This document shows positions 1-13,477 of a DNA stretch of 64,000 nt, piece after piece. Position 1 is the first letter of the stretch, and every line of letters starts with the position of its first letter. Made by a program: the position numbers and the translations under genes. The notes beneath the pieces were generated by a model. The model was not told the DNA's origin, ran no database searches, and worked only from the letters and a program-made list of their open reading frames with translations. This stretch comes from Siniperca chuatsi (lineage: Eukaryota; Chordata; Actinopteri; Centrarchiformes; Sinipercidae): the NCBI RefSeq assembly GCF_020085105.1, contig NC_058043.1:19644667-19708666 (forward strand), in the 5' to 3' direction.

Positions 1-429
1 TACAGTGAAACAGAAAAACCTTGTATTTTAGTGTTACAAAACAAAAGACCCACATAGGATTTCAAAAATCAAAAATCCCAATGTCCTGTAGGCAATGGCA
101 CTCCATCAGCTTCGGGACTAATTGTAGCAGAAGGATTCAGTGCAGTAATTGGAATGCATTTGGGATTTTAAAAAAGAGCTTCATTAGGTTAAATCAATAA
201 AGGCTGCTCTTCAAAGGGACACAGCGAGGCAGTGTTACGACTCTCCCAAGCCTCATTACATTTGAATATTTAGTAAAAATCACTTTGAGTAAACAACATG
301 GCTCTGCTTCTCTAACCTTGTAATTTGGTTTTGCAATAGCTGATTCAAGTAAGCGGCAGGCTTTCACACAACCCTCCACAACAACTCTTCCATCTTTCCC
401 AATAACGTGGGAAAATATATATAGATTTC
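1..429. other. No gene recognised
   Basis: AT-rich spacer. The only open frames are short and resemble no family I know. No repeat is recognised with confidence. Confidence 0.6.
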
Positions 430-1955
430 AACTTTAAGTTCACAGCACATTATAAGGATGCTAGGCCTGAGCCTCTAGAAGACCGGCCACTGTCAGTATC
501 CACAGTGGATGTGAGAAGAATCCTGCTGAGAGTGAATATGAGTAAAGCTGCTGGGTCTGATAACATCCCTGGCTGTGTACTAAGAACACGTGTCACTCAG
601 CTAATTTATGTTATTACTGACATTTTTAACATATCACTGTCACAGGAGATTGTTCCCACCTGCTTCAAGACAGCCACCATCGTCCCTGTAGCTAAAATGT
701 CTATAGTGGTAAATAAATACCGCCCTGTGGCTCTCTCTCCCATTCTGATGAAGTGCTTTGAGAAACTGGTTCTCCAGCACATAAAGGACAACATCAGTTC
801 CTCACCAGTTTGCTTTCAGAACCAACAGATCCACAGAGGATGCCATCTCCATTGCCCTCCACTCATTGTCTTCACACACCTTGAGAACAACATCAGAATG
901 TTGATTTCAGCTCAGCATTCAACACTGTCTCCACCATGAAACTGAATGAAAAACTTAGCACTTGAGTACCTCACTCTGTAATTGAATATTGGACTTCCTT
1001 ATAAACAGACCCCAGACAGTTCGTATTGGCGGTCACACCTACTCCACTCTAGTGCTCGACACCGGTGCCGCTCAGAGCTGTGTGCTCAGCCCCCTCCTGT
1101 TCACACTGTACACCCATAATTGCAGCCCCCAACATGGAGACAATTCTCTTGTGAAGTCTGCGGATGACACCTCCAACATCGGCCGGATTACAAACAATGA
1201 TGAGACTTCATATCGGGAGGAAATCAACAATCTTGCAGAGTGGTGCACAGAGAACAGCCTACTGCTTAACGTCAGCAGAACCAAGGAGCTGATCATTGAT
1301 TTTAGGAAAAAGGAGGCAAAGACACACAGCCCTGTCTACATGAGTGGAGCTGAGGAGGGGCAGGTGAACAGTTTTAGGTTCCTGGGAATCAGCATAACAG
1401 AGAACCTGATATGGTCCTCTTACAGCTCCACCATTGTCAAGAAAGCTCAAAAACGGCTATATTTCTAAAGGAAACTTAAGAAGGCAAAATTCCTGTGCCA
1501 AGTTCTTATTAACTTTTACAGAGGAGCAATAGAAAGCATCCTGACTAGAAACATCACAAACTGGCATGGGATGTGCTCGGCCCAGGACCGGAGGGCTCTG
1601 CAGCGGGTGATTAAAACCACTTAGAAGATCATTGGTACCAACCTGCCGAGCATCAGTGATATCAGTGAGGTGAGTTGCCTCCACAGAGCCCAAAGGATAC
1701 TAAAGGACAGTACCCAAGAGATACAGAAGTATCTGCTGTCGTACCACCAGACTACAGAGCAGCTTCTTCCCTCAGGCTGTAAATTTATCACTCAGCACTC
1801 CACCATGTAAAATAGTTTTCATTTCTGTGACTTATTTATTCACTGATCTACTGTATATATTTTTTTTGAGTAGCATAAAGGGAACTACAAAACAAAATCT
1901 CATTATACAACCCTGTGTTGTAAAATGATCAATAAATCTATCTTGTATCTTGTGT
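430..1955 (+). mobile_element. Decayed CR1/L2-type LINE, reverse transcriptase part and 3' end
   Basis: Two broken open frames (505-939 and 989-1468) encode parts of a non-LTR reverse transcriptase. The first has the motifs KAAGSDNIPG and YRPVALSPILMKCFEKL, typical of the fingers region in CR1/L2-like fish LINEs. The second carries the catalytic-core region, where the usual F/YADD box reads SADDT, followed by WCTENSLLLNVSRTKE and FRFLGISI. Further recognisable but frameshifted sequence continues to about 1800. The element ends near 1955 in AATAAATC followed by short CTTGTATCTTGT-like units, as such LINEs usually do. Stops, frameshifts and the altered catalytic box show that the copy is dead. 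The assignment to CR1/L2 (Rex1/Maui-like) rather than another LINE clade is from motif memory only. Confidence 0.85.
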
Positions 1956-3774
1956 TGACTTCCTCAGTGGCAAGGGAACTGTTTTCTCTGTAAACTTGAG
2001 CTTGCATGCCATCACTTTGTTTCTCTTTGCAACAGATTAAGAAATACTGGCCAATGTAAGGCCATTCCCCCAGACAGCTTTTCTCTCCTTGGTCTCATTT
2101 GAGACACTTTCTTCCAACCACAAACACACAGCCATATAGCTTACACCCTATTAGCCACTATATGTGTGTATCTGTTTTTTTCTGTTCCTGGTTCCGTAAC
2201 CATGTTGTCCATCACTGACTAGACTACCCTTGTGCAGACTTTAGGGGTATTCCTTGCTGCAGTCTGTTTTGTGGCATCCTACAGCCCACATCAGCTCCAG
2301 AAACACTGATTCCCTCTGTCAATGCTGTCACATGGAGTTTACTTGTTGTCAGATATTGTCTCACACCAGCCGCTGGATGATTCCAGTTAATCATCACTCG
2401 CTGGATGTAATAATCCTCGTGCTATTGCAAACACTAACACAAATACAACACATATTGGGCAACCTAGGTGTCACCAGGTGTCACTGTTCTTGTTCAGGGG
2501 TATGTCCAACAGTCAAACAAATAACTTTTCAGGTGTGACATTATCATGTCAGTCCACTGCTTCCTTCTTCAGACTGAGGAAACCACAGATACAGCAGAAA
2601 CAGTAAGATCAAATAGTCCCAGTTTAATATCAGTGACGACCTCCTGACTTACTCCCACCCTACCTGCCACAGCCCTGTTACCCATCTCCCTCCCTCCCAG
2701 TGCAGTGGTTCTTGTCACCCTTTCACATCTAGACAAACATGAAATTTAAATATTAACCAGCTCCTCAGACAAGAAATGACATACACTCCGGGACAGTCGT
2801 ACAGATGGTGGTGGCGGTGGTAGGTGGAAACCAGCTCAATGAAAGTAGATCTGTACAGCAACAATGGTCAGACCACAGCCATCTCATTAGAGATTTACAC
2901 TGTGGTGTGACTGGAGTCACATGGCATGAATGAGCCAGTGACTCAGGGCCAAAGGTTAGCCTGGAAAATTTTGATTCTTCCTGAGGGAGTAGAAAATGTT
3001 GTCAGTGTAGAAAACTGGCGAGTGTAGGCCTACTGTACATGTTTAACTGACAAATTAATGCTGTGCCCTAGTTGGCTTACATTAAGGGACTTGTTTAAGC
3101 ACTATGGACTTAAGTGGACAGAGATGGCCATTAGCCAGCTAGCCAGTTTATGACTGATGACTTCTCTGCTGAGCAACTCCATGACCAATTAGAGACGGAG
3201 GCCGGAGGGTGATGCTGTGGGGCGTAGAGAAGCTGAATGACAAAGAAAGGCATGACTGAGAATTTTCTTTCAGCCACAGCAGCTGAGAAATGTTGAGTTC
3301 ACATCAGGGTTACTGTATCATTAGATTACTGTGCTATCACCCACCTCAGGCTACAGACGGGGACATCTCTGTTCATTTGACCCAGAGCCAAAGGCATTGA
3401 AATCATTCCAGAAGTACTTTTAAGACCGCTGCATAAAACTATGACCCCCACAGTCGCACTGTCTACCAATAGCATCCTGCTTCCATCATGGAAATGAGGC
3501 AGTGTGTTCAAGCATGCCTGTTGTTCCCCAGTGGAGAATATGGTTCCATTTGGTATTTAAATGGGTCAAACTGTGGTGATTTATTCATGCTCTGCGTTTT
3601 TAGTGCCACTCAGCCTGACAGGCAAGCTCCAGGCTCAACCCCTCTGAACATAAACTCTCCCTTCTTTCACATTACCCTGATACACCTGCCAGGCTCATTT
3701 ATAGTTCCTCCAAAAAAGTAATTTAATTATTCTGTGCAAACATTATGGATAATGAGCCACGAAACTCGTATTAA
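1956..3774. other. Intergenic, nothing supported
   Basis: Unique-looking spacer with only short open frames, none resembling a known protein. I see no RNA gene. Confidence 0.5.
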
Positions 3775-4155
3775 GGTAATATATAATATAAAAGATTAGT
3801 TGATATTCAATTAGTCGATCAATTGAAAATAAATAGGCAACAATTTTGATAATTGATTAATCGCTTATGTCAGTTTTTGAAGCTTAAATGCCAAAATTCC
3901 TCTGGTTCAAGCTACTCAAATGTGAATATTTTATATTTAATATGTTCTTTGTCTTCTATGATAGTAAATTAAATATCCTTGGATTTTGGACTGTTGGGCA
4001 GACAAAAAAGCAACCTGAACACGTCACCTTGGACTCTATGAAACTGTCACTATTTTTTACATTTTATAGACCAAACGATTAATCGATTAATAAAAATAAA
4101 AAAAACGGCAGATTAATCAATAATGAACATAATGATTAGTTGCAGCTCAAATATA
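3775..4155. mobile_element. hAT-like non-autonomous DNA transposon (MITE)
   Basis: Both ends contain clustered GATTAATCG/CGATTAATC units in opposite orientation: about 3785-3870 on the left and 4072-4150 on the right. The right end finishes in TTAGTTGCAGCTC, the mirror of the GCTGCAACTAATGATTA end seen in a very common fish MITE. The 64-codon open frame inside it (3888-4082) is an accidental frame. There is no transposase. The hAT class is inferred from the general look of the ends; a target-site duplication could not be fixed by eye. Confidence 0.65.
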
Positions 4156-5049
4156 ATGTACTGTAACACATTTTTTGGTCCATGAAAGAAAAGGGAAAGA
4201 AAAGTGTCATCGCCACATTTGAAATAATTTACTGGACAGTCAAAAATTTAATATAACATAAATGTAAGACACCTAAGATGCTCTGTCCAGAAAAAAAGTA
4301 CATAACTCCACCTTCTCTGATGCCACCTAGGCTCTAGTGGACCCATGTTTGTATTTCCTCCATTAACAAGCTTTCAGACAGTGCTGTCAGATGTGAAATG
4401 TATCCAAACCCTCTCAATCTCCCTTTGAAATCTGCAGGCTAGCACTTCTGCTTTCACTGACTCCAGGTCACATGTATCAATGAGTTATACAAAAGAATAG
4501 GAGCATTGTTCTCAAACATGAAAAAATACTCTTGAGACAAACATCTACACAGCCACTGACACATAGAGTTGCATTGTGGTTTTTCACTCCTGGGAGGCGT
4601 AAATGATGGAAAGAGAGAGAAAGGAGAGCAGAATGACAGCAAGAGGTTGACCCATGATTCGCCTCCGGTGAAAGTCCTTACAAAGACCCACTCACAGTGT
4701 GACAAACAGGATGAGATTCTTATCAAGGTCACCAGACAGCTGGGCTTGCTTCCATTTCTTACACATTCATAGCCTATAGAAAGGTAATTTCTCTTTGTAT
4801 TAAAATTGTGTATAAAACATCAAAACAACGTCATCTTGCACAAAAGGTGTCACTTGAAAATGTTATATGAACAGCATTATACTCTAATTATACCATATCC
4901 CTTTAAATAAGCTTTGTCTTAAAGACTTGTGTTGGCCTCTAGAATTTAATGTGCTGCCTCACAGTATGCAAATTGCAGTGCATCTGTGTGTAATGTTTTG
5001 ACTGTGCTCAGTGCTATAAATGCCCACTAGGTTCCTTTAAAAATTAAGT
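4156..5049. other. Intergenic, nothing supported
   Basis: Low-complexity AT-rich patches and short chance frames only. Confidence 0.5.
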
Positions 5050-5185
5050 ATTTTTTAAATAGCTGCTGGTAGAGAGGTGACTGGAAACAAGGGTAGAGAG
5101 ACAAAGGTCCCCAGTGGACTCGAACCAGGGCTGTTGGGATCACATGGGAAGTGCCTTAAAACCTGTGGCCACCAGGATGCCTGGG
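5050..5185 (-). mobile_element. tRNA-derived SINE, minus strand
   Basis: Read on the minus strand, the element starts near 5175 with a tRNA-like head containing TCCTGGTGGCCAC and a good B box, GGTTCGAGTCC (plus-strand 5118-5128). It then runs into the tail CTTTGTCTCTCTACCCTTG, which is shared by many teleost tRNA-SINEs. The fold of a real tRNA is not preserved, so this is a SINE and not a tRNA gene. Confidence 0.65.
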
Positions 5186-8100
5186 ATACATTTCTTAACA
5201 CCCCAACACCATAATCATCAATCGACAACAAGCAAAAAAGCATAGCATTGGATGTTAACAATATCCTGATTATTTTTTCCAGTGTGAATGGTTTTCTCAG
5301 TCACAGAAAACATTCATGAAACTCAGAATCTCATTGGAAGAGCCAACACAGCAGTAAAATTAGATATAAATATTTTCAAAATATATAAACAAACTAGCAA
5401 TGAATTCCCTGAATGTTTAAATTATGACAGTTTGGACATTTTTTTCTGTTTCAGTTTAGTCTAATCCACCTGCAGATGCCGGGTGCAACAGGGGACCCAG
5501 CAAGTACTGATGCTGTTTTTTTAGGCCTGGGAAATCCACAGTAATTATACTAATATGGTACCCTCTCAGCGGGCTCATTTGTTTAGCTTCCAATAGAGAC
5601 GACCAGATGGTCCCTTGAGCCCTGCAGTCTTCCATATTCATGAGATGAAGTTTGACTCTGCCACCTCTGAAGGGCTGACCTCTAACCTGGACCCTTTAGG
5701 ACATCAATAGGATATGGAAGAGGGCAGAGGGAGAAGCATCACACCAGGCACACCAACCCCCACCCACAGTCCCACGGGTGAGCACCCGACCCCTCTGACT
5801 GAAGGCATTGGATGTGTGTGAACACCAGAGTGAGTCCAAGCTAGGCGAGCCTTCACACGAGTTCCCAGGCTCTGACGGGGGATCGTCTCTGGAAGTGAAC
5901 ATCTGTCCCAACTACACAGAGTCCTATACACTGAGTGGTGGCTAGGGTTTGGTGTGCAAAGACAAAAAAGTCAATAGTGTTCAAGAGCGTGGCAGTGAAC
6001 TCTGACCTCCCTGCAGGATGTTTTTCAGCATACCCAACCTCTGGGAACATTCAGTGGACTTATCAGTCAAATAAAGTAAACATAGTAACTGTAAATCAAT
6101 GGCCTGCATGACCAGCTGGCTTTTAGTCTATATCCACTCTTAGTTGACATAGTCCTTCCTCCTCCTTTACTATTTTGAAAGAGATCATTTCAATGCGATT
6201 TGAATGCAATACTAAAGGAGGGGAGAACGGAAATGTTTAGTACATCAAAATTCCACTGGATTATGTGAATCACCAAATGATGCAACACACTGTGCTTTGT
6301 TATGAAAGTACAAAAATTGTTTCAAATTATAGCCGCTACACCTGGAAGAACAGGATTTAACACGTGACGTTTCCACTCTCCAAGTGTGTAAAAAAGCACG
6401 TAATGCAAAGTTATTAACAAACAAAAGGTTATTGTGGTTTTGTAGCTCTTACTTGCTTATTTACATTTGTAAAATCTGACATCTTTTGTGTAAAATTGGG
6501 CTGTTTATGTCAACACTGATTAAGTGTGACAAATTTCAGTTATTAGATCACATTGTTCTAAACAAAGTGGTGGTGTGGAAAATTGAAGGAAATCTCATAA
6601 AATATAATCTAAGCGATAAATAAATTTTGTTCCTGTATTCCTTAAATACTATACAGGAGGAAAAAAACATCGTTACGGAAGCTGTTCCATAAACTCAAGC
6701 CAAACCCAACCCACACAGACATATTGCATGGTGGTGCTCCTGCTGTGGAAGCAGTGAACTGTTGACATAAATGTATAAGAAATACATGCAGCTTCTGTTT
6801 TTCATTCCGAAAGCGCAGCCTGAAGCCAGTTTTAATGACTACGTCTGTTTACTTGCAGCCGTTCCGCTGCTACTCATTCATTCCACATCATTGCCATTTT
6901 TGTGTGTGTGAGTCCCAGAGACTTTAGTTACCTCAACTGAGAAGCTTGTAGAGTAAGTAGTGAATTACAGTATCCAGGAAAATAAATCCCCAAATAAGGA
7001 CAAATCTATAAATGACAGCCATTTCTATTTTTTTGTTTGGTTTTATGGATTCTTTTATAGTTTCCTTAATGTGGATCCACTCCTGCAAAAATTCCCCAGT
7101 CCATTAAAGGGCGCCTGCATGTGAAAACAGTTTAATGTCTTCTGTGGCTCTGGAGGAGCTTTGCCAACTGTGAGAAACTAATCCTGATGATGTCTTGTGT
7201 TGTCATCAAGGTTGACCTTGCATTGGAATTGAGACTTCAAATGAAAATAACAGAAAGCCTGTGTTATAAAGTGGGTTGTGGAGCTTGAGAGCCATGGGCG
7301 TTGATCAGGTGTGATGGTTCAGAGTTGCATTATGGAAAGTGTAGGATCCAGGGACATTCTCGCAAATTTGACTGTGGGAGAGTTTGTGTAGTCCGTGTTT
7401 ATTTGTCCCAAACTACTTATGTACCAACTGTACTGACATGTAAGCAAGCTGTTGTAAGCTAGCTAGCAGGCTGTGTGAGTGTGCCTGTGAGTGTGTTTAT
7501 GTTCAGCACAGCCTCTGACTAAACTCCAGTTCTTTCTGGTATTTTCCTCCAGTCTCTCTCCTTTTTCATCTCATCTCTGTACATTTATAAAGCAGATTCA
7601 TAAAGCCCCAGGATAAAGTGGGAATTTTTTGCTCAAGGTAAATGCATTACTCTTCCCCTCCGTTTGTGCCACTCTGTGCGAATTTCCACTTACTCGCACT
7701 TCTTCATTGTCTTTGTATGCAGTCGAGCTGCCTCAAAATTTGGTATGGGAAATACTTTATCTAAACTCTCAAATCGAGGAAACAGGTAAAAAATCTGTAA
7801 TTTTTACAACAGCGTAAGAGAGTGTAGAGAGTGCAAAGAGCGTGTAGAGGCTACATAAGCAGTTTATTGCCTATTCAATAATGTTCTAGTTTTGAATGGT
7901 ACAAAGTAATATGATTAGATGAGAGTATATATGGCACCACACGATGGTAACCTCTGCTTTTTCTCTTTTAGCTGCAGAAATATCAGCATGGTGGTTCTTT
8001 ATTACTGATCTTATCTGGGCCTATTCGGCCGCAGTAGTTTACAGGGGCTGTGTGCCTGCTTAGAGGAGATGAGCCAGAGTGAAGATAACACTGCACATCC

Positions 8101-9099
8101 ATCTGACTAATTGGCTCTACGATGCAGCCAGAGGGAAAAAAAACTCTGATTTATAGACCCTGAGAATGCAGTTTCTCGCTTTAAAAATATCTATCTTTCT
8201 CTATCAGCTTATGCTCAAGTCTGAATTTAGAGCCCATTAACCAATTAAAAAAAATTGGTCCATGATCTCATTTAGGACATTCTGTCTGCATTGCCTAGTT
8301 AATATATGCCCCTGATAAAGACTTCGATTGCTCAAGCTCATTGTGGGCATTTGCAGCTTGCCTAGAGTTGTATTGTAGTGTAAAGCAGAAAAGAGACACA
8401 AATGTGCAAGCCCAGAGCGATGCCACCTCTGGCAGGCTCAAAGCCTTCAGATAGGCTTTGAACAAAAGAGATTCATCCATATAAGCCGATTATGTTCCTC
8501 CCAGAGATGATCATGTAACACTTTATTTTGGGTGGCCACAAATTATCCACAAATTATGCGCACAATGGGATCTAATTATACTATTCATTCATAATTTGCA
8601 GCCTTATTGTCCTAACACTCGATAAGCTTTAACAGGGACATTGTTGGTTTTCACACAAACTGTGCCCCTGAAGGAATGTCACACACAGTACTGACATACT
8701 ATCTCATGACACAGGGTAGACAGTCTTGTCTAGGCCTGTCACACCCCTCTGCACTGCCACCATGGATACATGTCACAATTTCCACCATCATGCTTGTCAC
8801 AGGGATTCCTGCCACTGTCGATACAGTCCTAGTCTTAGCGGATCCAGCAGTGGGAGTTTGTGGGAAGTGAAGGTTTGATAGCAGTGGCGTATATGTGTTA
8901 ATATCAGTATTTTATCACAAGGTGTCCGTGTCAGATCACAGAGAAAAACAACACAAAGTGAGCAAATTTATACAAATATGTACCTTATTATTGAAGAAAA
9001 CAATACCTTACCCTTCACATGCAGAAGACATGATTTAGCCAGTGCAAGTTTTCAGAAACATTTCTTCCATGTTTTCCATTGAGTTGATACGTGAACCTC
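5186..9099. other. Long intergenic stretch, nothing supported
   Basis: Nearly 4 kb with no protein-like frame. The longest open frames are about 60-75 codons, overlap each other on both strands and show no family motif. No splice-flanked coding exon is recognised. It may contain regulatory sequence, but nothing in the bases identifies any. Confidence 0.45.
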
Positions 9100-9425
9100 A
9101 CATTTAGCTACAGGTTGTTTTCAGAAGCTGTTCCACATAAACCTCTTTTATCTGTATGTTCAATATGAAGCTGAAGCCAGCAGCGGGTTAGCTTAGGTTA
9201 GCATAAAGATCGGAAACATGGGGAAAGAGTTAGCCTGGCTCTGTCCAAAGGTAATAAAATCTGCCTACCAGCATCTCTTAAGCTCACTAATTAACATTTT
9301 ATATCTCATTTGTTTAATCAATTCAAGGAGGTCATGTTTGGGACTATTTTCTTGGCCAGGTGCAGTGATTCCATAGATAAACCCTTGTAAAACCACTGCG
9401 CCTTAAAGGTGCTGGTAGGTGAATA
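9100..9425 (+). repeat. Dispersed repeat of percomorph type
   Basis: The stretch holds phrases of an abundant fish interspersed repeat: GGTTAGCTTAGGTTAGCATA, AGTTAGCCTGGCTCTGTCC, CTCACTAATTAACATTTTAT and TTTTCTTGGCCAGGTGCAG. I recognise these from teleost genomes in general. The class of element is not evident because there is no coding part. Confidence 0.5.
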
Positions 9426-10864
9426 TGGAATGTTGAACTAATCTTTAATGGTTAATAAACAATCTATCAATGCTTTACAAATCAATGGAATTTTGGGTTG
9501 CAAGGTTGTAAAAAATGCCTTTGGCTGATGCACGTCGTCCTTGACCATCAGGTAGTAAAAATCCACTTCCTCTAGGAGCAAATATGTACCTCAGTCCTCT
9601 AATGAAGAGCCCTTGAACTCACTGTGACCCTTTGGTAAAGCAATAATGTGTAGGTGTCCATGCAGACATTTCAGCTCTGACTAAGACTCACTTCTCTCTT
9701 GCAGGGATCAAGAACTGCACAGTCGATATCCCACAGATGGTAAGGGAATAATGTGATCCATGCAGCCGTTGGTGCCTCTTGACTCATTACTGGGAATGGG
9801 AGGCCTGGGGTAAATGGGGAAAAGCACAAGGTAAAGAGGTGGTAAATGATCCCACAGCTGTAGGAACAGGAGACGCTGCATTAGCCCTGTAATGAAGCAC
9901 TGAGAGGCTACAGCCTGTAGAAAGCTTTTCATTTCAGTTGGAAAGTTAAAGTTGAGGGGACTGAGTGCTGCGTGACACTGAAAAGATCAAAGCAGTGTTA
10001 GGTATCCACTATCACTGATATGGTGCTTTAGGGTAGTTCAATCAACAGGTCAATAAGACATGTTCACCCTTGACCTCACCCCATAGCTTTTTTCAATTCC
10101 TCTGCCATCTGACTTGCATGCCTCATTAAGCCCTGGAGTTGGTTTAATCAGTTTAATGACAATGAAACCATTAAGGAAAATCCATGTGCTTGTTTTGCAT
10201 GTAATTTATCATCCCAGCAAACATCCTGTAGTGATGCCATTAGTTTGTCAGGGTAGATGCATTCATTACATTTTGTTTACCACAGCTTCAACTGTACCAG
10301 TACAAGAACTAGTGTTTATTAATTACTGAGGCTGCAGACAAACCAGTGCAAGGTTACAGTAAAGTGTTACAAATGCCGCTAAGAGATTTCTAAGACTTCT
10401 ACACTGCAAAGGTCAGGTGTCCAACATCTTCATTGATAAAATCGGTGTGCTTTTACACCAAACAAAGACTGAAACATGTATTTATATGCACACACACTTA
10501 CACACACCCTGAGGTGGTACTGTATAACTGAAAAGAGCGATGGACCTGCCTGCCAATCATGTGGTTGCTCTATGATGATTGATTGGTTCCACTCAGTGCC
10601 CCCACACCATCAGTCAGAAGGAGGAGAAACTGCCTTCATCAATATTAATTTATTTTCTCATCTATATTCATATCCTCATTCATATTCATCACTGGTTACA
10701 CAGAGCAGATTAGGGAGCTTTCTGTGCTCATTGTTTGAGATGAAGAGGTGGAGGACTGCCGTGGTCTTACTAACATTGGCACCACTGTGTCTGCAGGTTG
10801 TACTAAACTTTCTCCTGAAAAGAAACTGGACATTTTTTGAAGGTTTTATTTGAGTAAACTATAT
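9426..10864. other. Intergenic, nothing supported
   Basis: The 125-codon open frame at 10476-10853 is rich in histidine and serine, lacks any recognisable motif and is flanked by AT-rich spacer. I treat it as chance. Confidence 0.45.
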
Positions 10865-11060
10865 ATATTGGTAGAAGGATGCTGAGGTTGGAGCTGCCAG
10901 GCAGGAGGTCTAGAGGAAGACCAAAGAGGAGATTTATGGATGTAGTGAGAGAGGACATGAAGTTAATTGGTGTGAGTGAAGAGGATGCAGAGGACAGGGT
11001 TAGATGGAGGCACATGATTTCCCTGAAAGGGAACAGCCAAAAGGAAAAGAAGAAGAGTTT
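10865..11060 (+). mobile_element. LINE 3' end fragment
   Basis: An open frame from 10879 encodes GRRSRGRPKRRFMDVVRED and then EEDAEDRVRWR, the last residues of many fish non-LTR retrotransposon ORF2 proteins. The DNA after it, CTGAAAGGGAACAGCC then AAAAGGAAAAGAAGAAG, is the usual 3' tail of such elements. Only the 3' end survives, as expected from 5'-truncated insertion. I cannot tell the clade firmly. Confidence 0.7.
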
Positions 11061-11319
11061 ATGCACACAATTTACACATAAAACTACTTTAATTTGTGTA
11101 GTTGTCTTGTTGTTTTATTATTTTTAAGGTGTCAAATGTGTTTTTAAAAAAATCAATACTCCCTTGTAAATTTGCTTTTTGCTAGCCTATATTGCTACTA
11201 TTGATTGTTTTTTAACAGAGGCAAATGAGTAGATTAACCTAAACAAAAATCAGGAAGTCTGAATGAGAAAAAAGGGAACAACTTGTGTGTGCATTTGCTG
11301 TTCTATTGATATAGTACTT

Positions 11320-12170
11320 AGAATCTACAGCCATATTAGCGGCTCTGTGAGGCTGTATTTGGTACTTTGAGGTAAATGCCAACTTCAGCATGCTAACATG
11401 CTCACAAAATGAGAAGTTAAGGCATAAGCTACCTGCCAACATTTAGGTTTCAAAATACGGGACTTTTTTTCAGCAAAGGCAAGGGGATTAGGTGTAAAGG
11501 TTTGTTCACAATGAACGCAAAGCAAATTTTTCGCAAGGAGCGAATTACATACAAAGTAAATGCAAAGACGGAAATTGATGTGAATTTGCACCAAGTGACG
11601 CAAATGATGCTAACTGGGTGATGCGAATGAGGCGAATTCGCCAGATTCGCCAGATTCGCCTCATTCGCATTTTCACATGAGTTGAAAATATTCAACTTTA
11701 GTGAAGAAATCCCACGTATCGCGGGTGGGAAGGACCAGGCGGAGCAGTGGGACAGCGCCACTGCTCGCTGACAAACAGCTGGAGAGAGCCGGGGGGCAGA
11801 GCTGGAGCTTATGCCGGGAGGAAAAACAAAATGGGAGAAACCCGGGAAAAACGGGAGTGTTGACAAGCACCAAAGTTATTACAATTCATCCTGAGGGAAA
11901 AATGTCAAACTCATTACGACACTAGATGAAAAGTCAGGGATACACCAAAATCATTAGGTCACATTGAGAACAAAAGGACAACATTTTGTCCCATTCCACC
12001 CAGTAGCTGCTGAGATAATTCACTGGATAAGTTAAGTATAAACTTTTGCTGGTGGCAATAAATGAAAAGTCAAGGGATCACCAAGGTCATTAGGATTCAT
12101 CGTCTAGGGACACTACAAATGTCTGTATGAAAATGAATGGCAATCGATCCAAATAAGTAACTGACCAACA
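11320..12170 (-). repeat. Dispersed repeat, copy A, interrupted by another insertion
   Basis: Read on the minus strand this matches the plus-strand repeat at 19255-19765. Shared phrases include GATGAATCCTAATGAC (plus complement near 12092-12107), the TGGATYGATTGCCAT region near 12130-12150, and the terminal GTTAGCATGCTGA...ACAGCCTCACAGAGCC part at 11335-11400. The match stops near 11430 and resumes near 11870, leaving a foreign segment between. Confidence 0.6.
11425..11875. mobile_element. Nested hAT-like insertion with a 17-bp-arm palindrome
   Basis: This 450-bp segment splits dispersed repeat copy A. Its ends are imperfect inverted copies: CTGCCAACATTTAGGTTT on the left, and on the right GGGAGTGTTGACAAGC, whose complement begins GCTTGTCAACACTCCC. 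Such ends are seen in fish hAT-type MITEs. Inside lies a near-perfect palindrome: arms 11621-11637 and 11654-11670 pair over 17 bp around a 16-base loop, which itself repeats TCGCCAGAT. The open frames crossing it on either strand are not protein-like. Confidence 0.5.
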
Positions 12171-13477
12171 GACTAACATCTCTAGAGCCATGCTGCTAAC
12201 GTGGCTAAAAATTATTTTTAAGGTAAGATACCTCCCTTATTTTTGTAAATATATTAAAGGGTTACTCACCATTTAAGAAGTAGTAATGATGGCTCCCAAT
12301 AGTAACTCAAATCTGACTCATGTAGAACCACTGTTGTTGTATTCCCCAGTGCTCTATAACTCTCTGAGTGCAGGAAGGGTTAATCTCAGCAAAGAGAAAG
12401 CCCATTCAGACAAGACAGGCCACACTCTCCCTCATCATTCATTATCACTCCCCGCGAATAATTCACTCAGCTGTCTGACTTTGATTAATCACACCACAGC
12501 AACGTAATAAGAAGAATCTGGATTCTTTAAAGATTGTCCAATTAATTTCCCCTTTTCAGGAAAGGTGTGTGTTTTTCCTTTGTTGTTCTTTTGTTCAAGT
12601 TATATTCCATCCTTCTCTCTTCCCATCTTCTCCCTTTGCCTCTCCTAACCACCTATCCTCTAGTTTCCTCTCATGTCTTCCACCTGTACTGTTCATTTTC
12701 CCCCAATCAGCCTCTAATTGGCTCCTTCACACTATGAGAAAGGCAGAGATAGAGCAGTCTGTTACACACACCCACACACAAACAACAACAACAACAACAG
12801 ACATGTGTAATGGCAGAGAGAAAACAGGAGCACGGCTGGTAAAGCGTGTTAAAAATGTACTATTGTGCTCATCATGTCTAATGACTTTGTTCCCTCACTC
12901 CCTTGTGCTTAGTATGATAACGCTCCCTGTTACCATGTGCTATACTGACACATCTTGATCCACTGAGAGACTATTTGTTCATGAATTTACCTTTCCTGCT
13001 ACACCGCACATGCCTCGCTTCTGTGTCCTTACTGTGTGTGCGCGTGTGTTTGTTGTGGGTAAACAAGCAGAAAGTTTTTCAGACAATAGACCTAATGAGA
13101 TAACTCAATAGGACTCGTGTCCTCTCCTTTTGTCTCAGCACCTCTTTTCTGTAGCTGTACTGTAACTGCTGTAATCAGCAGAAAATCCTTTTTTATCGGG
13201 TCCAGTTACAAAGCCCTCTGTCTCTCCTACGCTCAGCTGAATGAGACAGAAAGAAGAATCACTGCTCAGGCAGCAGGTGAGAGAAGCAGCACAGTGTCTT
13301 TGCAGACACAGGACAAGTACAGGACACAGAGCTGTGAACAGGCTCGTCCTCTGAGACTTTACTACACCTAACTTCCAGACTGTACTGTAATGTCGTTTTC
13401 TCTGGCTTAATATGCCCTAACGTTTATGAAAAAAAGTCATATTTATTTAAAGTACCACAGAGCAAATTCTAATAACT
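12171..13477. other. Intergenic; short AAC repeat
   Basis: No gene recognised. A short (AAC)n run lies at about 12779-12799. Open frames at 12569-12958 and 13117-13371 show no family motif. Confidence 0.5.

Noticed and set aside
505-1468. Host gene in the two open frames at the window start
   Set aside because: The motifs are reverse transcriptase of a LINE, with frameshifts and a changed catalytic box.
5110-5130. tRNA gene suggested by a B box
   Set aside because: No cloverleaf can be drawn, and the tail matches fish SINEs.
10476-10853. 125-codon open frame
   Set aside because: Composition and content look random, with no splice or promoter context and no motif.
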